From NCBI GenBank assembly GCA_017163975.1, contig JAFFSR010000251.1, positions 2,542,001-2,606,000 of the forward strand: a stretch of 64,000 nt of DNA. The letters run 5' to 3'. The translations under genes and the position numbers were made by a program. Source of the stretch: Anastatus disparis. Taxonomy: Eukaryota > Arthropoda > Insecta > Hymenoptera > Eupelmidae. Positions 47,541 to 61,647 of the stretch are shown piece after piece; within the stretch, counting starts at the first letter, position 1; every line of letters begins with the position of its first letter. Below the pieces are notes generated by a model. The model ran no database searches and was not told the origin of the DNA. It saw only the letters and a program-made list of their open reading frames with translations.

Positions 47541-50500
47541 AACAATGCGTCTCATAATATGATATTTTATGTACGCAACGGGACATAAATCGAATGCGAC
47601 TTGAAAAATACTAATACACGTAGGAAAGCGTATGAATATTTTGTAGCTAGAAAAGTGATTCGTACGGACGTGCATAAGCAGAAATGAACTGATGGATGTA
47701 AGGAATGGCATATATATGTAAGATAGTTACAATTGCTCGTCAAGGTGCGAAACAAGATGACACAGTCGAGCGAACGTTGTAATTACCCACGTGTATATAC
47801 GTGTATCTATACATGTACACGCATATTGTGAACTCGTGAAATGCCAGGGTATAAACTTCGTCGAAGCGATTATGAAAATCTGCTTTAAAATTGCACAACA
47901 GCTTAATATGGAATATACGGACATAAAGTTAATTGAAATTTGCGGTAAACGCATTATTTACTGCCAGATAATTAGACTTGTATTTCACGCAACCATTTTT
48001 CCTTTTTTTTCATCTTTTGCTTTTTAAATTTTTTTTTTCTTTTTAACTTCATTGGCTTGCAGCAGCTCCTGTATGTATTAGAGATCAGATAGATACTATA
48101 GGAAAGATTCAACATTATCGTGCTACGTATTGCAATTGCATTAGATATAGATAATATACAATTACATATCGCGCTAAAACTAGTGTTAATAAATCGATGA
48201 TTCGTTGTATTTTCTTTGGCTATTAGAAAAAAAAGAGCGAGGTATTTTAATTGATTTAATATCTGGTTTTGCAAACTAATTTCGATTATTTATTAAAGCC
48301 AAATACGCGTGTTATTTATGTAACGCATAAATGAGATGTAGTTTTATCGTCGATATTTAATTATACCCTTTTGTTCATTTTTTGTTTCTTTCTTATTGGT
48401 CTTGATTTAGCGATCAAGACAACTTTAACATTTTATAAACATTTAAATGCCTAACAGATACCAACATTATATTTCCTAATGAAAGTGTTTTGCTTGTTTA
48501 ATACGATTGAATTACAATTTTTCAGTTTGTCCAAATCAATTAAATAATAATGAAAAATTACATAATTGTTTCAAAACATAGGGAAATAATTAGAAAGCAA
48601 TTTTAACGAGTTGCAATCTATTTATATTGATTCAAAGTAAAACGAGTTTTATTATTCTCCATCTTAAAAATTGATTGTAGTACGAAGATAAAAATTTAGT
48701 GCAATTATAGTATAAGTGAATTATTACTAATTTTAATTTTAATTAACTTATTGACTTTTGTATTTCTTGAAAATTTGATTAATAATCAATATATGATACT
48801 TAATGAGCTAAAATTTATCACACTAAAATTCATTTATCAAATAAATTTGATATAACTAGAGAATTAGAAAATATTTAATAGCATTAGAAATAAGAATTTA
48901 CACAGCAAAACTTTTATTATTAGATTGACATTAAATTTTTGTATACATTTTTCAATTTATTCTTTGAAATTATTTTTGAAATGATAATAATGCATCGGCA
49001 ATCATGAGAAAGTCATCAAGAAGCGAAAATCTCATTAAAAATGAAAATAAAGCCCAGGCCTTGAGTTACAATGCAAACCCTTGTCTCATCTCGCATTCCC
49101 CAAAATGTAAAGCTTTCCATATGCATCAGCATAGTTGCATTCACTAGAGATATTGGCAATTTCTCACTAATTTTGTACACCTCGCTCGCCCCCTTCCCCC
49201 GGCCTTTATGTATGTAAGCAAAATAAGCAAGTACATGCTCGTGACACTATCTAATGGCCAATATTCATCGTCACTTCATTCTCAAACCCTGGGCTTTTGA
49301 GTACAGTACACTAGATATACATATATATATGCAACATCAATGTTCGAGCAGATATTCGACGTCAGCCGAAATATTAGCGCATATCCGCGTACGTACAATG
49401 TATTCCCTATTATCACGATTAGCATACGCACGCTGACAGCTATAACCCTCTCTGCAACGAAGGTCCATTCCAAAGTAACGTGAGATTCTCTCTACCTCCT
49501 CCCTCTCTCTCTCTTTAGCTTTCTCCATATTATAAACCCTACCTTTATCTCTTTCTCTTTAAACGCTAAATATATGTATGTGTGTGTGTGTGTGTGCGTG
49601 TGTGTATGCCTTTGTGTACGTGTGTATTATACTTTGGTTACGCGTGGGTTTGATATTAGTAGATGAGTAACGTATTGCGACAAGCTATGTTAAACATTGT
49701 ACGTCAAGCTTTGCTCTGTAACACGCGAAAAGGGTGACAAGGCACTTCTAAAATAGTGCGACCAACCGATGTTGCTTTAGTATATATAACCTATAATATC
49801 TAAACTAGATTGAGCTTGGTTCATATATTTCTAGTTGTAGTCTGTACATTAACGAAATATAACAAGCACTGATGTGTATATGTATATATTTTGGTTTAGC
49901 TACGCGAGAAATGATGTTACATAATTTAAGAGAAAAGGGTTAATGGATACTGTTGATATATGAAGAGCTTTAATTTGAATCACAATGAGAAAGACGTAAG
50001 TAATGGAATGTAGCTTACGGCAAATTTATTTTTTTTTTTTACTAACTACAATTTTTTTCTTTAATTTTTTTTTATTAGAAAATGAAACTATTCTCAATTA
50101 GTATATACACTTTGAATTTTACGTATATTATGTCTATCAGTAATATACTTCTTAACAAGTGAGGAAAAACTGAAATCTTAAAATGAAGAGTTTACAGTCC
50201 AAGTTAAAGGCAAGAGTTTTACCGAGTTTTAAAAAAAAGCCTTACTCCTCACTATTTAGAAAGTATATTTCTCTTCTTGAGAACCAAAAAAGAGCAACGC
50301 AATTGTGATTTTGAGGATAGAAAGAAAAAAAATACCTTTTAAATATTAATTTTCCGATTCACAAAAATATAACATCAATAGAAAAAACGTATAATAACTA
50401 AATTTTCAATCTAAGTTCCTTACAATATATTATGCTCTTTGAGGAAGTAGAAAGAAAAAATTAAGGAAATAATATCCCTATATATCGATAATCGCTGAAT

Positions 50501-53500
50501 TCGCATACTTAACATAACAGACTGCTAATACTCGTCAGAGACAAGAAAAGCAAAAAAAAAAAAAAAATATTGAAAAAGACCGAAGGAAGCTCGCTAATGG
50601 AATTAATGCTCGAGCCCTATCTCTTTATCTTTCTTTCTTCTTTTCTCAAGCTCGATCAGTAGCAAGTAAGATTTACTTTTTCATCCCCGAGAATATGTGA
50701 TCAGGGTATTAGTACCTCTGTATTATTAAGGAACCTTGAGTAAAGATAGGCGTGTATATATATTTCTGCGCGCAGAGTCCTCCAAAAAAAAATAAAGAAA
50801 GAAAAAAATAAAAGTCCTCTATCTTGGCACTGAATTTTTTTTTCTTCCTTCAATTTCAATGCTTCGAGACTGATTTAAAATTCATCAGCCTCTTTAAGGG
50901 CTTATTTTTCTACTCGCGCGCTCGAGGGTATTTATTTATTTTTTCCTTCCTTTTCTTTTTGCTTTACTTCTTCAAGAGAACTCCTCCTTCTTGTTGTACG
51001 AAAAGAAAAACTCTCTCGCTCTCTTGCGAGAGATGAGGAAACGATGGGGTAATCCTTACGTTCTCATCATATACCTGCATATATATATGAATTTATATTC
51101 CAAACGTAAGGTAGTATCATCTGCAGTTCTTTGTCGGCTTTTTTTCTTATATTTTTTTTTAATTCGCGTCGCTACTCTTCGGAAGCATCTTGACAACAAA
51201 GTATATGTATATATCTAACTCCTTCAATTTTTTTTTCCGAGGGTAGGAAGCAAAAGTAACCTTGATACCTTGCGTGGGAATTTTCAAGCATGTTACACCC
51301 TAAAAATGAGCCTCTTGCCTGTTTTATATCCTTTTTTCTTTTCATTCTTCTCGGTTTTACTTTTGTATTTGAGGTCAAATTGATCGTGCACAATAAGGTC
51401 AATGAATAGAAGATCGGAGTGATTAAGACGGTAATTAGAAGGTGAATTGCTTCGATAATTTTACATTGAGAAGTGTATCTTAGCGTTCGCATTTTTTTTT
51501 TCATTATTCTGAAGTGGTATTTATAGGATGTTTAATGTTCCAAGTACTCGATGAAACAATGGAAAACTTAATTTGAGCTGAAGTATGAAAGCAAAAGGTA
51601 AGCAGAGCATACGTACTATGATATTAAATAATTTAAATGTGAGAGAAGGTAAGAAATTTAAAGAAAAAACTTCTTAATTAATTTTTTAATTTTTTACTTT
51701 TTTTAATTAAAAGAAATCTATAAAAAATTTAAATAATTGAGATCTAAAAAAATAGAATATTTGATATTAGTGCAATGATTTTTTTCGTAAAACAAAATTG
51801 TTTTCTTTTTTATTCTAAAAAAATCATAAGCAATGGTAATAAAATTCAAGAATTCTTAAATCACAAGAATAATTTCTTGTTTTCCCCTCTAATATCTCTT
51901 AGATTACATTAAGTGATATCTGCAGAAAATAAAAAGCAAAAACATAACGGCGCATTTGACTTTGAATTTATAATATATATTTCTAAACCAAAAGCTTTCG
52001 GTACTAGCACCAAGGGACTCGTATATATAAAGAGCAAAAAAAAAGAAGCTAAAAGAAAAGAAGTAAAACATCGCGCCTTTACAAGGGCACATGTTTAACC
52101 AATATGCGGGTTATAGTGACTTTAGAGAAAATAAATGGCTGGAAAGGAAGGGGAGGGGTCTTAGCATCTAAAGTGCGTAAATCGGATTTCGAATAGAGAG
52201 AGAGAGACTTTTTTCTTTATTCACAGACTCCCTCTTCTTCCTTCTTTTTTAATACATATACATACATGAACACTTGAATATGGTTATCCTTGAGATTATG
52301 GAGAAAAGTTGCATTGTTGTCGAGATACATCGGGGCTATGAATTACTGTATTATTAGCATCGTTTTTATGTAATTGATGCTTCGGCAATGACTTGACTAA
52401 ACGTAAATAATGGTTTTATTTTAGTTACATTATAATAAGCATTTACTGTATTATATTTGCATTTCTATTAGACCAATTTTTCTTTCTTTTTTTTGGGATT
52501 ATTTTTTCCTTTTCGAATAATAAATATTTTTGCTACGTGATTGATATGAATAATATACAGAAGGGATTTAAAGAATATTTATCTTGTAAATTATTAATAT
52601 GAAGTAAAGCATGAAAAAATTAATAATTAATTAACTGGTTCAGTGAATTTCGTTACTGTAGTAGCCAATACACTTTTAGTGATAATAGATTATAATTAGT
52701 TTAAAGTTTATCACAAAATTAAAAAAAAAAATTTAAGCATAATATTAGTACAATAAAGAATGTATTTTTGCCCAAAAATTTTTTTAAATATCATTTTTAA
52801 CTCTAAAAACAAAAAAAAATGATAAATTCAAATTTTTTTTGACATAAAATTTTATAACTATTTTTTATAAATTTTAACTTAAAACAGTTATGAAAAAAAG
52901 TTATTATAAATGAATTTATTATCCTCACTATCTATATTTTTAATAAGTACTTATAATTGTTGTTTATTTTAACGCTTTACAAACTGCTTATCTAACACAT
53001 ACGTGAATGACATATATTGTCATATAACAAGTTATTTGAAATTTTCAAGATAATAGGTTCAAAAAGTCACTCGAACAAAATGTAACCTTTTTTTAAACAA
53101 GATTCTCATTGTAATCTAAATTCAATCTCATTCGTCATCGTCCGACAACAAGCTCGATTCTTTTCGCCTCTTAAACATCGTGTACAAGTATACACGTAAT
53201 AAAAAAATATTCATTCAAAATTAATATTCCAAATCAAAGCTCGATGAATGCTCATGACGCATAAGCAAAAAAGTTCCTCCGAGCACGTACTTTTTACAAT
53301 CTTTCTTCAATTTGAAATTCCATGACTCTTCTTGTCATCCTTTACAACTTGGAAAAAAAAAAAAGAAAAAAATGTTTTTTTTCGCTACCGTGGTAAGCAC
53401 GTGTAATGAAATTTTTTAGCTTCATTATTCACGCGTCATTTTTCATTTACTGTTCGTGAAAAAAAAGGACAGAATATTTCGTCGCATGGTGAAAAAGAAA

Positions 53501-56500
53501 GTCTTCAAGCAATAACCTTATGGGCTCTCTTAAAAACTCGGTAATAAGAAATATATTTATATTTCTCGAAAACGACATATAGATACACGGTTAGAGTCAA
53601 GTGGAGTGAAAGAAATAAAGATCAAGCGTAAAGTTTGAAAAGTAAAAAAAAAAGGAGAAAAGAATTAAATACAAGAAGCCATAGAGTATAAGAGAGAAAA
53701 AAAAAGTAAAATTTAAAAGCCGACAATCTGGCGTGTATACCACCGCTACACTATACCACCCCACGGGAAATCGCTTTAAACCTTTTAAATTTCAAGTAAA
53801 GAAGGATGAAAAAAAAAAAAATCTTTCTCTCTCTCTCTTATACTTTTGCAAAAGAACTATTTCGGTTACTGCTTTTCGCCAATGTACATAATACTCCCGT
53901 TGACTACCACCAGTACCATAAATATCATCGGCCATAGGGAATCTGTTTAAAGTATATGTTCCTCTTTTCTTTCTTTTTATTTTCTCTCTCTCTCTTTTGC
54001 TTTTTCGCGCATTTCGATATGGTCGTTTGCCACGGGGAATAGCTAAATGCTTTTTGCCGTCGAGGCATTTAAATCTTTACCTTTCCACTGCCATTCCTTT
54101 ATACTTTATATATGCGCGCACCCTCTCGATATATATGTTTTATGTAGCCTTTGCTTCGACCATACATTTTCTTTCTTCAAGAAATACAAATGGAATATAA
54201 AAAAAAAAAAGAAACTAAGAGAAAATAAAAAAATATTGAAAGTGTATATACACTCCAAAGTAGCGGAACTTGCGATAGGGTAACAAGAAAGATTTTTTTT
54301 CTTCTTTTTAACAAAAAATAAAAAAAAGGATCTATTTGTTATCGATTCTATGACTCTTTGGTTATCTTCTTCTTCTTCTTTTTTTTTGTATATGACGGTA
54401 CTTCGATATCTTTGAAGTGTCTGCAAACATATCTATACCCAAAGAGAAAGTAAACGCACTTCCGTGAATTCAGCGTATTTTATTTGTATGGCGACTTTGG
54501 GACGCCGCTGCGACTATGCTGCGTCTTTTCTCTCTCTCTCTCTCTGTGTCCCAAAGGAAATGCTTGGCAATCACCATGTATATATACGTACAACGACGAC
54601 AAGTGCTTTTGTTTTTATTTACGATAGATTGGTACTACCTTTTTCTTTTCTGGCCATTTGTTTGCGATATAGGGAAAATAATGATTTTTGTTTGATCGAC
54701 AAAAAAAGTATTTTGGAGATTAAAGTGTATCAAAGAAAATATTGATAGCTTTGTTAAATGTGAAGTGAAATTTAATACACTTGGAATAATATTGATTTTA
54801 TTTAATTATTGTTTTTTATTACATGAAAACGCTATAGGAGAATAGAAACTTTAAGTAGTGGGGAGGAACTATCTTTAGTAAAGAATTGAATATGATTGAA
54901 TATTTCATTTATGAAAATTTTGCGGTGAACTTTTATATAAAGACAAATTTTATTTTTAGTGAAATCAAAATTAGTATCTTATATTTATTCCTTTCAACAT
55001 AATATTATTATTAGGTTGAAAAGAATAAAGTTTTTATTATTAAAAAATAATACTACAAGTACCACATAATATTGTCTAAATATACAATCATCTTCTAAAA
55101 AAGCTTATTAAATTTAAATGAACAAATATTTTTATTAAAATTTCTAACGAACTAGACAGCTTAATAAATGACCCTAGAAAAATAAATCTAGTATTAAACT
55201 CCAATCAGTTTCTTCCCAATACTTAGAATAACAAAAACAACAAAATTACATATCTCAATGCTCGCTTATAATTGTTTTGATTGAAATGATTAATGATTAT
55301 CGTTATTCAATGCTACAATAAGTAAGAAAAGAAAAGAAAAAATGATTATCTAGTAGTTTAGACAAGTCATTAGTCAGATTATCTACATTAAGAATTATAA
55401 TACCATCTCCGTGATTAACGGATACTAATACTCATATGTTTATATACAGAAAATTATTACGCAGCGCTATATGTGCAGCTACGTAATCTCAATTATCGTA
55501 AGAGAGTTTTATTGTACTTGTAATGGTTTTGTTAAGAGTAATTTCTTTTTAAACAATCAAATGGATCAAGAACTAATAATTTCTTCATTATTATTTAATT
55601 AGCTAATGTTTCGGCTCCTTGAAACGAAACTTTTCTTTAGAACTTTAAAATATTAATGCATTTGTTGAAACAAGTAAAAATTGATAAATATTAGTCGAAC
55701 ATTAAAAAAAAAATAATTTAGACCTGTAATTATCAATTATTCTTGAGCTTTAAGCCAGTTTTAAAATTTTAATAAACGGAATCAAGCTATAAAATGTAAA
55801 GTTATCATTATAAATGTCTATATGAAAACAAAGTCTACAAAAAATAAAAAAATTTCAATGTCATCCGATCTTTCAAACGTCATAATTATTTATCATAAAA
55901 ATTCTTCAAAACCAATCGTCTTATTGAACGTATATTTCATTCGAAAAATTTTCTCTTGACAGCATTCTTATACACATTAGACATGCTGGACATTCGAGAG
56001 AGAAAGAAAGAAAAAAAATCAAAGCGAGACAAGCTTATAAAAGCAACATTATACACAAATCAAATGGAACGTCTTTTAAATCCAATTTGGTTTTCAAAAT
56101 GGAAAGGAAAAAAAATAATAAAAATAGATGCTAAACGCGTGACGTGTGCACATGTTTTGTGCATAGTTCCGTACATAATAGAATATATATATGTATACAT
56201 AGAAACTATCACCCTCAATCGTACAATGTATACATATATAGAGGGAGAAAGAGAGAAAAAAAAGGAATATATATATGTGTATCTCTCCCTTCCCTTTTCT
56301 TTTTCTCTTCTTTTCGTAAAGGCTATTCAAACGGAAAAGGCTATTGTAAATCGAAGCCAAGTGCCGCCATTTGTGAAATTGTTTCCATTCGTCTAAAAGG
56401 AACCTGCTATACAGTTACGATGATCCGTTTTAAGCATACATACAGCACATGGACCTACACACACATGGTTATACCATAACATTTGATTTACTATCCCTTA

Positions 56501-59321
56501 AAACTTCTGCTAATGATGTTTAGAAATTTGTATGTATGTAAGCATATGAAGAAAAAAAGAGAAGAAAAGATATTTTTCATTTTATTGTGATTAATAGTGG
56601 ATGTGTTATTACATAATTGCGCTCGTTTTTATCTTCGATTATTCAGAGGGACATTAAAAATGTATTTTATTTTGTACGTCGTAAAATTTTTGCATTTATA
56701 CTTTAACGAAATCGTTAATAATTGGTAATTTAGGTCAGGACAATCAGTGTTATATGGTAATAATAGAAGAGGTAAATCCTCGTAATGTTTTATTGTGATG
56801 ACTCAAATTGACATAGTTAAATCAATAAAGTTTTATAGTTATGAATGATCGTAAATATTAATAGGAAAACATTAAAAAGTTGTAAAATTTTTAACTTGCC
56901 ATTCATTTAGATTAAAGCTACTGATGTAATTAAAATATATTATTTATTAACTTTAGTTTAAAGCTGTAATCAATAATCCTAGGTAAATACATAAATTTTG
57001 TTTATCAATTTTCTAAAATTTTATAAATTTATGTCTATCAGTTATTTAAATTTTAAAATGTATTTCTGCTTTAGTAAGAAGTATAATAGAATTTTACTAC
57101 CAATACTGATTTTTAAATAAAAGAAATATCTCATTTTTGGCCTACTTTTAAAGTCAATGAAACTAATAGATTATGCAACAAGCGAATAATAAGCGCACAC
57201 TTATTTCAAGGGAAAAATATTTATTCCCATTGGAATTGTATCAAATTTATTAACTTAACTGGACCTTTATATAATAGTAGTATGATAAAAATTTTCAATA
57301 TTTTCAATAATATTTAGTAGAAAATATGTTCCATTTTCAGCCTGCTTTCATAATTAGTAACTGCACGTATTTATTTGTTGAAATAAACTGTATCAATTCA
57401 ACCAAATAATCCACCGCATCAAATGTCACGTCAATATCAATACTCATCATACTTTTATGATGATCAACTCACCCAAAATGGGTTACACTGATCCAACAAT
57501 AAACTTTATTACACCAACCCAATGCGATCTCTATTTACTTGACACGTATCTGTGATTCCCGAAAAGCATAAAAGAAATCTATAATAAAACTCACGATCTT
57601 CCAAATATTTCTAATTTATTCATATCTTACCATTCGCATATGACAAGTCCATAAAAATCATTGTTCATTTAGTGCCTCTCCTACAGTAGCCACTTCCTAC
57701 TCAATCAGTATTTTACGACTTTTATATTCCAAGACTGCGTAAGGTAAAAAGGTTTTCCCCTTCGGTGTATACGTATATATACATCGAAATCACTTGGTAC
57801 GTAATTGCCAGTCATTGATTAGTACATCGTAAAAAGAAAAACCAAAGCTGCTGTAACAGATACGCCCTTTTTATTTCCCTTTATCACGTTTCTTTATTTT
57901 TATCTTTCTTTCCTTTCTCTCTCTCTCTCTCTCTATTATTCCATTTTCAATTAAAGAATTCATGCTTAACCACAAGTTGATCCCTTCGGTGATAAGTTCC
58001 TTTTTTTTCTTTCTCTTTACTTTGAGATCTTTCTTTTTTTCCCTTACATTTTTTTCTTTTACTCTAAAAGAGAACGAGGGGTCAATCGAGCTGCTCGTTC
58101 ATCAATTGCTGTTATAAGTAAATCGGTCACTTGTATGCCGATGAATAAAGTAAAAGAGATTCTAGACTCACTTAGTATTGATAAGCTATACGGTGAATTG
58201 AATGAAAGAAATAAGAACTTTTTATTGGTCATTACATTCCATGATTTTGTAAATTGAGAAAAAGTTATAATATCTATTATTATAATATGTTATTTTTTTA
58301 TCTAGATAAATTTATCAATTGAAAAATAATATATATTATTCCACATATTACAAAATTTAATGAGCTCTTAATTGTATAATCTATAAATGACTTTAAGAAT
58401 TCAATGAAATCCTAACTATTTTACGTATAACTCAAAAAATAAGTCAATGAATAATGATAAAGTTTCAATTAATATTATAATGTACTTTATCAATACCACT
58501 ATTTTCTTTCTTATCCTTCGAATTGCGGTATTTTAATATATTAAACGAAGCATTGATTCGTAAATATTCGCCGCTGGAGTTTTTGTTTCTAGAGGGTCAT
58601 TCTCTAACGCGTTTCTAATGCAAGCCTCGAGGGGAACGTTTGCACGAAGAATGCACGGTATAAATTTTGCCCTAAATCTTGTTATTTATTTTCATTGCTG
58701 ATCCTTAATTTATATTCAATGTAATTATCAGATTGCCATCTGATTTAAGAAATAAATATATATTCACGATTATCTAGCTATTAAGAGACGGAATTATTCA
58801 AATTTTTAGATACGATGGCTATTGAAATTTAATTAATATTTATAAAATAAACTGATTGAAGGACTTGATTTAAATATAGTTTTTTTTTGTTAAATATTTA
58901 AAAATTAGTATCAACTTTAATGCATTCATCAATTTAGAAAAATTATTTTTCTTTTTTTTTCAACGAGTTGAAGAAAGTTGTCTAGGCTAAATTAAAAATA
59001 CTACTTGACTTCAAAAGTCAAAATTTTTTAACTATAATTGAAATTTTGAATATTTAAGTTCATAAAATCATAGAGAGTACTAAAATAAATAATTTTTATG
59101 CAAAATAGTTTAAAATTATACGAAAAAAAGTTTTTTAATTAAAAAACAATCAATTAAAATGAATTATGAATTCAAACACTTATTTAATTTTTTCCTTCTA
59201 AAATGATGAGAAAAGGGTGATGTTAGATTTAATAGCGTCAAATTTCATCATTTACATCAGATCTAATTTTTTTTATTTGATTTAGTATTCATCGATTAAC
59301 ATGAATTTTTTTAAATTGTTT
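47541..59321. other. AT-rich stretch with microsatellites, no supported gene
   Basis: No gene is seen. It holds a (GT)n run at about 49575-49610, CT-rich patches near 49490-49520, 53825-53840, 54520-54550 and 57915-57935, and a weak F1-like relic at 50215-50330 (GTGATTTTGAGGATAGAAAG). The longest frame (55956-56396, 146 codons) translates to lysine- and tyrosine-rich low-complexity sequence without a domain and starts from a non-ATG codon. Confidence 0.5.
50215..50330. repeat. Possible F1-family relic
   Basis: GAGTTTT...AAAAAAGCCTTACTCC is followed by GAGAACCAAAAAAGAGCAAC and GTGATTTTGAGGATAGAA. This matches, with many changes, the order in 25081-25180 (GAGTTTCGTTAAAAAGCC, GAGAGCCGAAAATGAG, GCGATTTTGAGGTTAGAA). 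Confidence 0.45.
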
Positions 59322-59476
59322 CCTTAAAATTTTACTTATTATAAATTTTAATCCTTAAAATTTTACTTATTATAAATTTTAATCCTTAAAATTTTACTTA
59401 TTATAAATTTTAATCCTTAAAATTTTACTTATTATAAATTTTAATCCTTAAAATTTTACTTATTATAAATTTTAAT
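59322..59476 (+). repeat. Perfect 5 x 31 bp tandem repeat
   Basis: Five head-to-tail copies of a 31 bp unit beginning CCTTAAAATTTTACTTATTA, with no visible differences between copies; 155 bases in total. Such identity implies recent expansion. Confidence 0.95.
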
Positions 59477-61140
59477 TAAATATTAAACATTAATTTCAAT
59501 GAAATAAATTTAAAGAAAAGCAAGTGACATATGTTACTTGAAATACTAAACGAATCATAAATTTATTTGAACTCAAATAAATTTTCTGTATTAGAAATAA
59601 CTATATAAGGTACACAATTGGCTTAACAATACAAAACCATAATAATCGCGCCTACTCAATTCAATGCTTACCAATTTCCTTGCACTCATCCTAACTTTAT
59701 TGTCTTTTACACTTCGCACGTGTATATGTCTGTGTATACCCGTAATGTACATTATAACAGTAGACTTTTCAAAAAAAAAAAAAAAAATGAGAGCCAATGT
59801 CCGGTCTTTTCGTCGATAATAACAGAGTGGCACATGCAGTAGCCAGTTCTCTCTCCCTCTTATTTTTGATTTTGTGTATGTATATATATATATATATATG
59901 ACTGGAGACTTTTATGGCACATAAATATCAGTAGGGACTCCCTTTTGCTTTCATGATAGTTTTTCTCTCGTCCCTTATACACACATACACATATACACTA
60001 TATTATCGGTATAGATGGCCCAAAGGGAATCATCATGTTACACACGACGGCTGTGAATTATATTTGAGCAGACGATTACGCTTGGTCAAAAAAAAAAGAG
60101 GATAGAGAAAACTCCTGATTTTTTTTCTCTTCTTTCTGACTTTTTTTTTATCTTCGACCATTTTTAGGAGTAATTATATATGTGTGTGTACGAAAATATG
60201 TATCGGGTCAGTATAATGTTATGTTGGACTACGTAAAAATCTTTATTTTTTTTTTCTTTTTACGACGTTAACTCTCGGACATTAAAGTTATTTAAGAGGT
60301 ACTGAATTTCTTTCCTATTGAATCACAATAAATGTTGCTTATCTTGATTTTTGACTTTTATTCCGACAATTAAATGCAATGATAAATAAATCAAGCGGAA
60401 TTTTATTTATTTGATAATATATTTTTTTGAAGCTTTATCACGTCTTATTAAAAATAAAAAAAGCATAACAAAATTTTACATTTAAATATAAAAAGACTTA
60501 TGTTACTTGATAAACGTAATAAAATTAATCATGTTAATTTTAGTAACCTTTGAATTATAATCTTTTACAATCTCAACATGGACAATAAAGTTTAATTCAT
60601 TAGGCTTCAGTAATTTAAAAATGTTATACCGACTAAATGCAGTTAATTAAATTAAAAAAAAAAAAAAACATTTTACCATCGTCACTTTTAAGTATTTAAA
60701 TACTTATTAATCATTATTATTGAGCAGCATGGTCATAATTATTATACAACAAAATTTAAATAATGCCTATCATAAAAGGTTTGAAAATCATACTGAACTT
60801 AACTCTAAAACGGAAATTCTTAAAACAGAGGCCATAAAAATGGTGAAAAATATTGATCAAATTACTTGTAAAATATGATTTGGCTTTCAACTGATTGACT
60901 CCTGATATTTACACTTATTTCTTTTTTTTAAATTTTCTTGGTTGTAATTTTCTTTCTTGTGCATTAAAACTGTTTTTAACCTTTATAATAAGATCGGAAA
61001 TAGTCAACTTTGATCCAATTAATGTATTTAATATGTCATATTTTGTGTATATTATACAAAAAATTTATAAAAAAAACAACAACGTAACTTATTTATTTAC
61101 TACACACAGCACTAAACGGTTGATAGCAGTACACTAGATT
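59477..61140. other. AT-rich stretch, no supported gene
   Basis: No gene is seen. A (TA)n run lies at about 59878-59899. The retrotransposon LTR begins at the right edge. Confidence 0.5.
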
Positions 61141-61576
61141 TGTTGAATATAAGACGAAATAGTGAGGGATTATAAAGGGGAAAATGGAAAAACTCAACTT
61201 ATAAAAGTAAATTACTTAAGGATTAGATAATTGTAAATTATTTTTATTGCATGTACCGTTAATATTGTATACGTGCTCGTCCTACAGCAATTGCAGATTT
61301 TCATGTACGTATTTGCCGGGGTTTTCCAGTAATAAAATTAATATGATCGATCCGCAAAATTCAGGTATGTTTTATTTAGAGTGTACGAAGTGAGGAAGTA
61401 GTTTGAGGGACACACAGTCCTCAGTCTTGTACAAATCACCAAAAAGAGTGTTTACTTGCCTTTGTCGTGCACTTTATTTATATTTTATATTTCTGTTTTC
61501 TTAATAAAGTTTTTTAGTCTCTTAATTTCAATTACGTATTTATTCATTTATAAATTCCCGTCCAACAAATTTAACA
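61141..61576 (+). mobile_element. 5' LTR of a BEL/Pao retrotransposon
   Basis: The LTR ends three bases before the primer-binding site with TTTAACA, and TGTTGAATATAAG at 61141 provides the matching TGTT start (TG...CA rule, 436 bp). An arthropod initiator TCAGTC lies at 61421-61426 and a polyadenylation signal AATAAA at 61503-61508. U3 would therefore be about 280 bp, R about 100 bp and U5 about 50 bp. The right end is well fixed by the primer-binding site. The left end is inferred from the terminal motif only, since the 3' LTR lies outside the window. Confidence 0.7.
61421..61426 (+). promoter_or_regulatory. Candidate LTR initiator (TCAGTC)
   Basis: Matches the arthropod initiator consensus TCAGTY. 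It sits 82 bases upstream of the AATAAA signal, as expected for the start of the R region. No clear TATA box lies about 30 bases upstream. Confidence 0.5.
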
Positions 61577-61578
61577 TC

Positions 61579-61595
61579 TGGCGACCGTGACAGGA
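61579..61595 (+). other. Primer-binding site for tRNA-Arg
   Basis: TGGCGACCGTGACAGGA is complementary to the 3' end of an insect tRNA-Arg (UCG) including CCA (TCCTGTCACGGTCGCCA). Identification of the tRNA is from memory of the fly gene. It lies two bases after the LTR, as usual. Confidence 0.85.
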
Positions 61596-61647
61596 CTTGG
61601 AATATTTTTTAGTGTTGTAAACTAAATACAAATTTTAGAGAAGTATC

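Noticed and set aside
55956..56396. 146-codon plus frame, longest outside the recognised genes
   Set aside because: Low-complexity K/Y/I-rich translation over GA/CT and TA repeats; starts without ATG; no domain.
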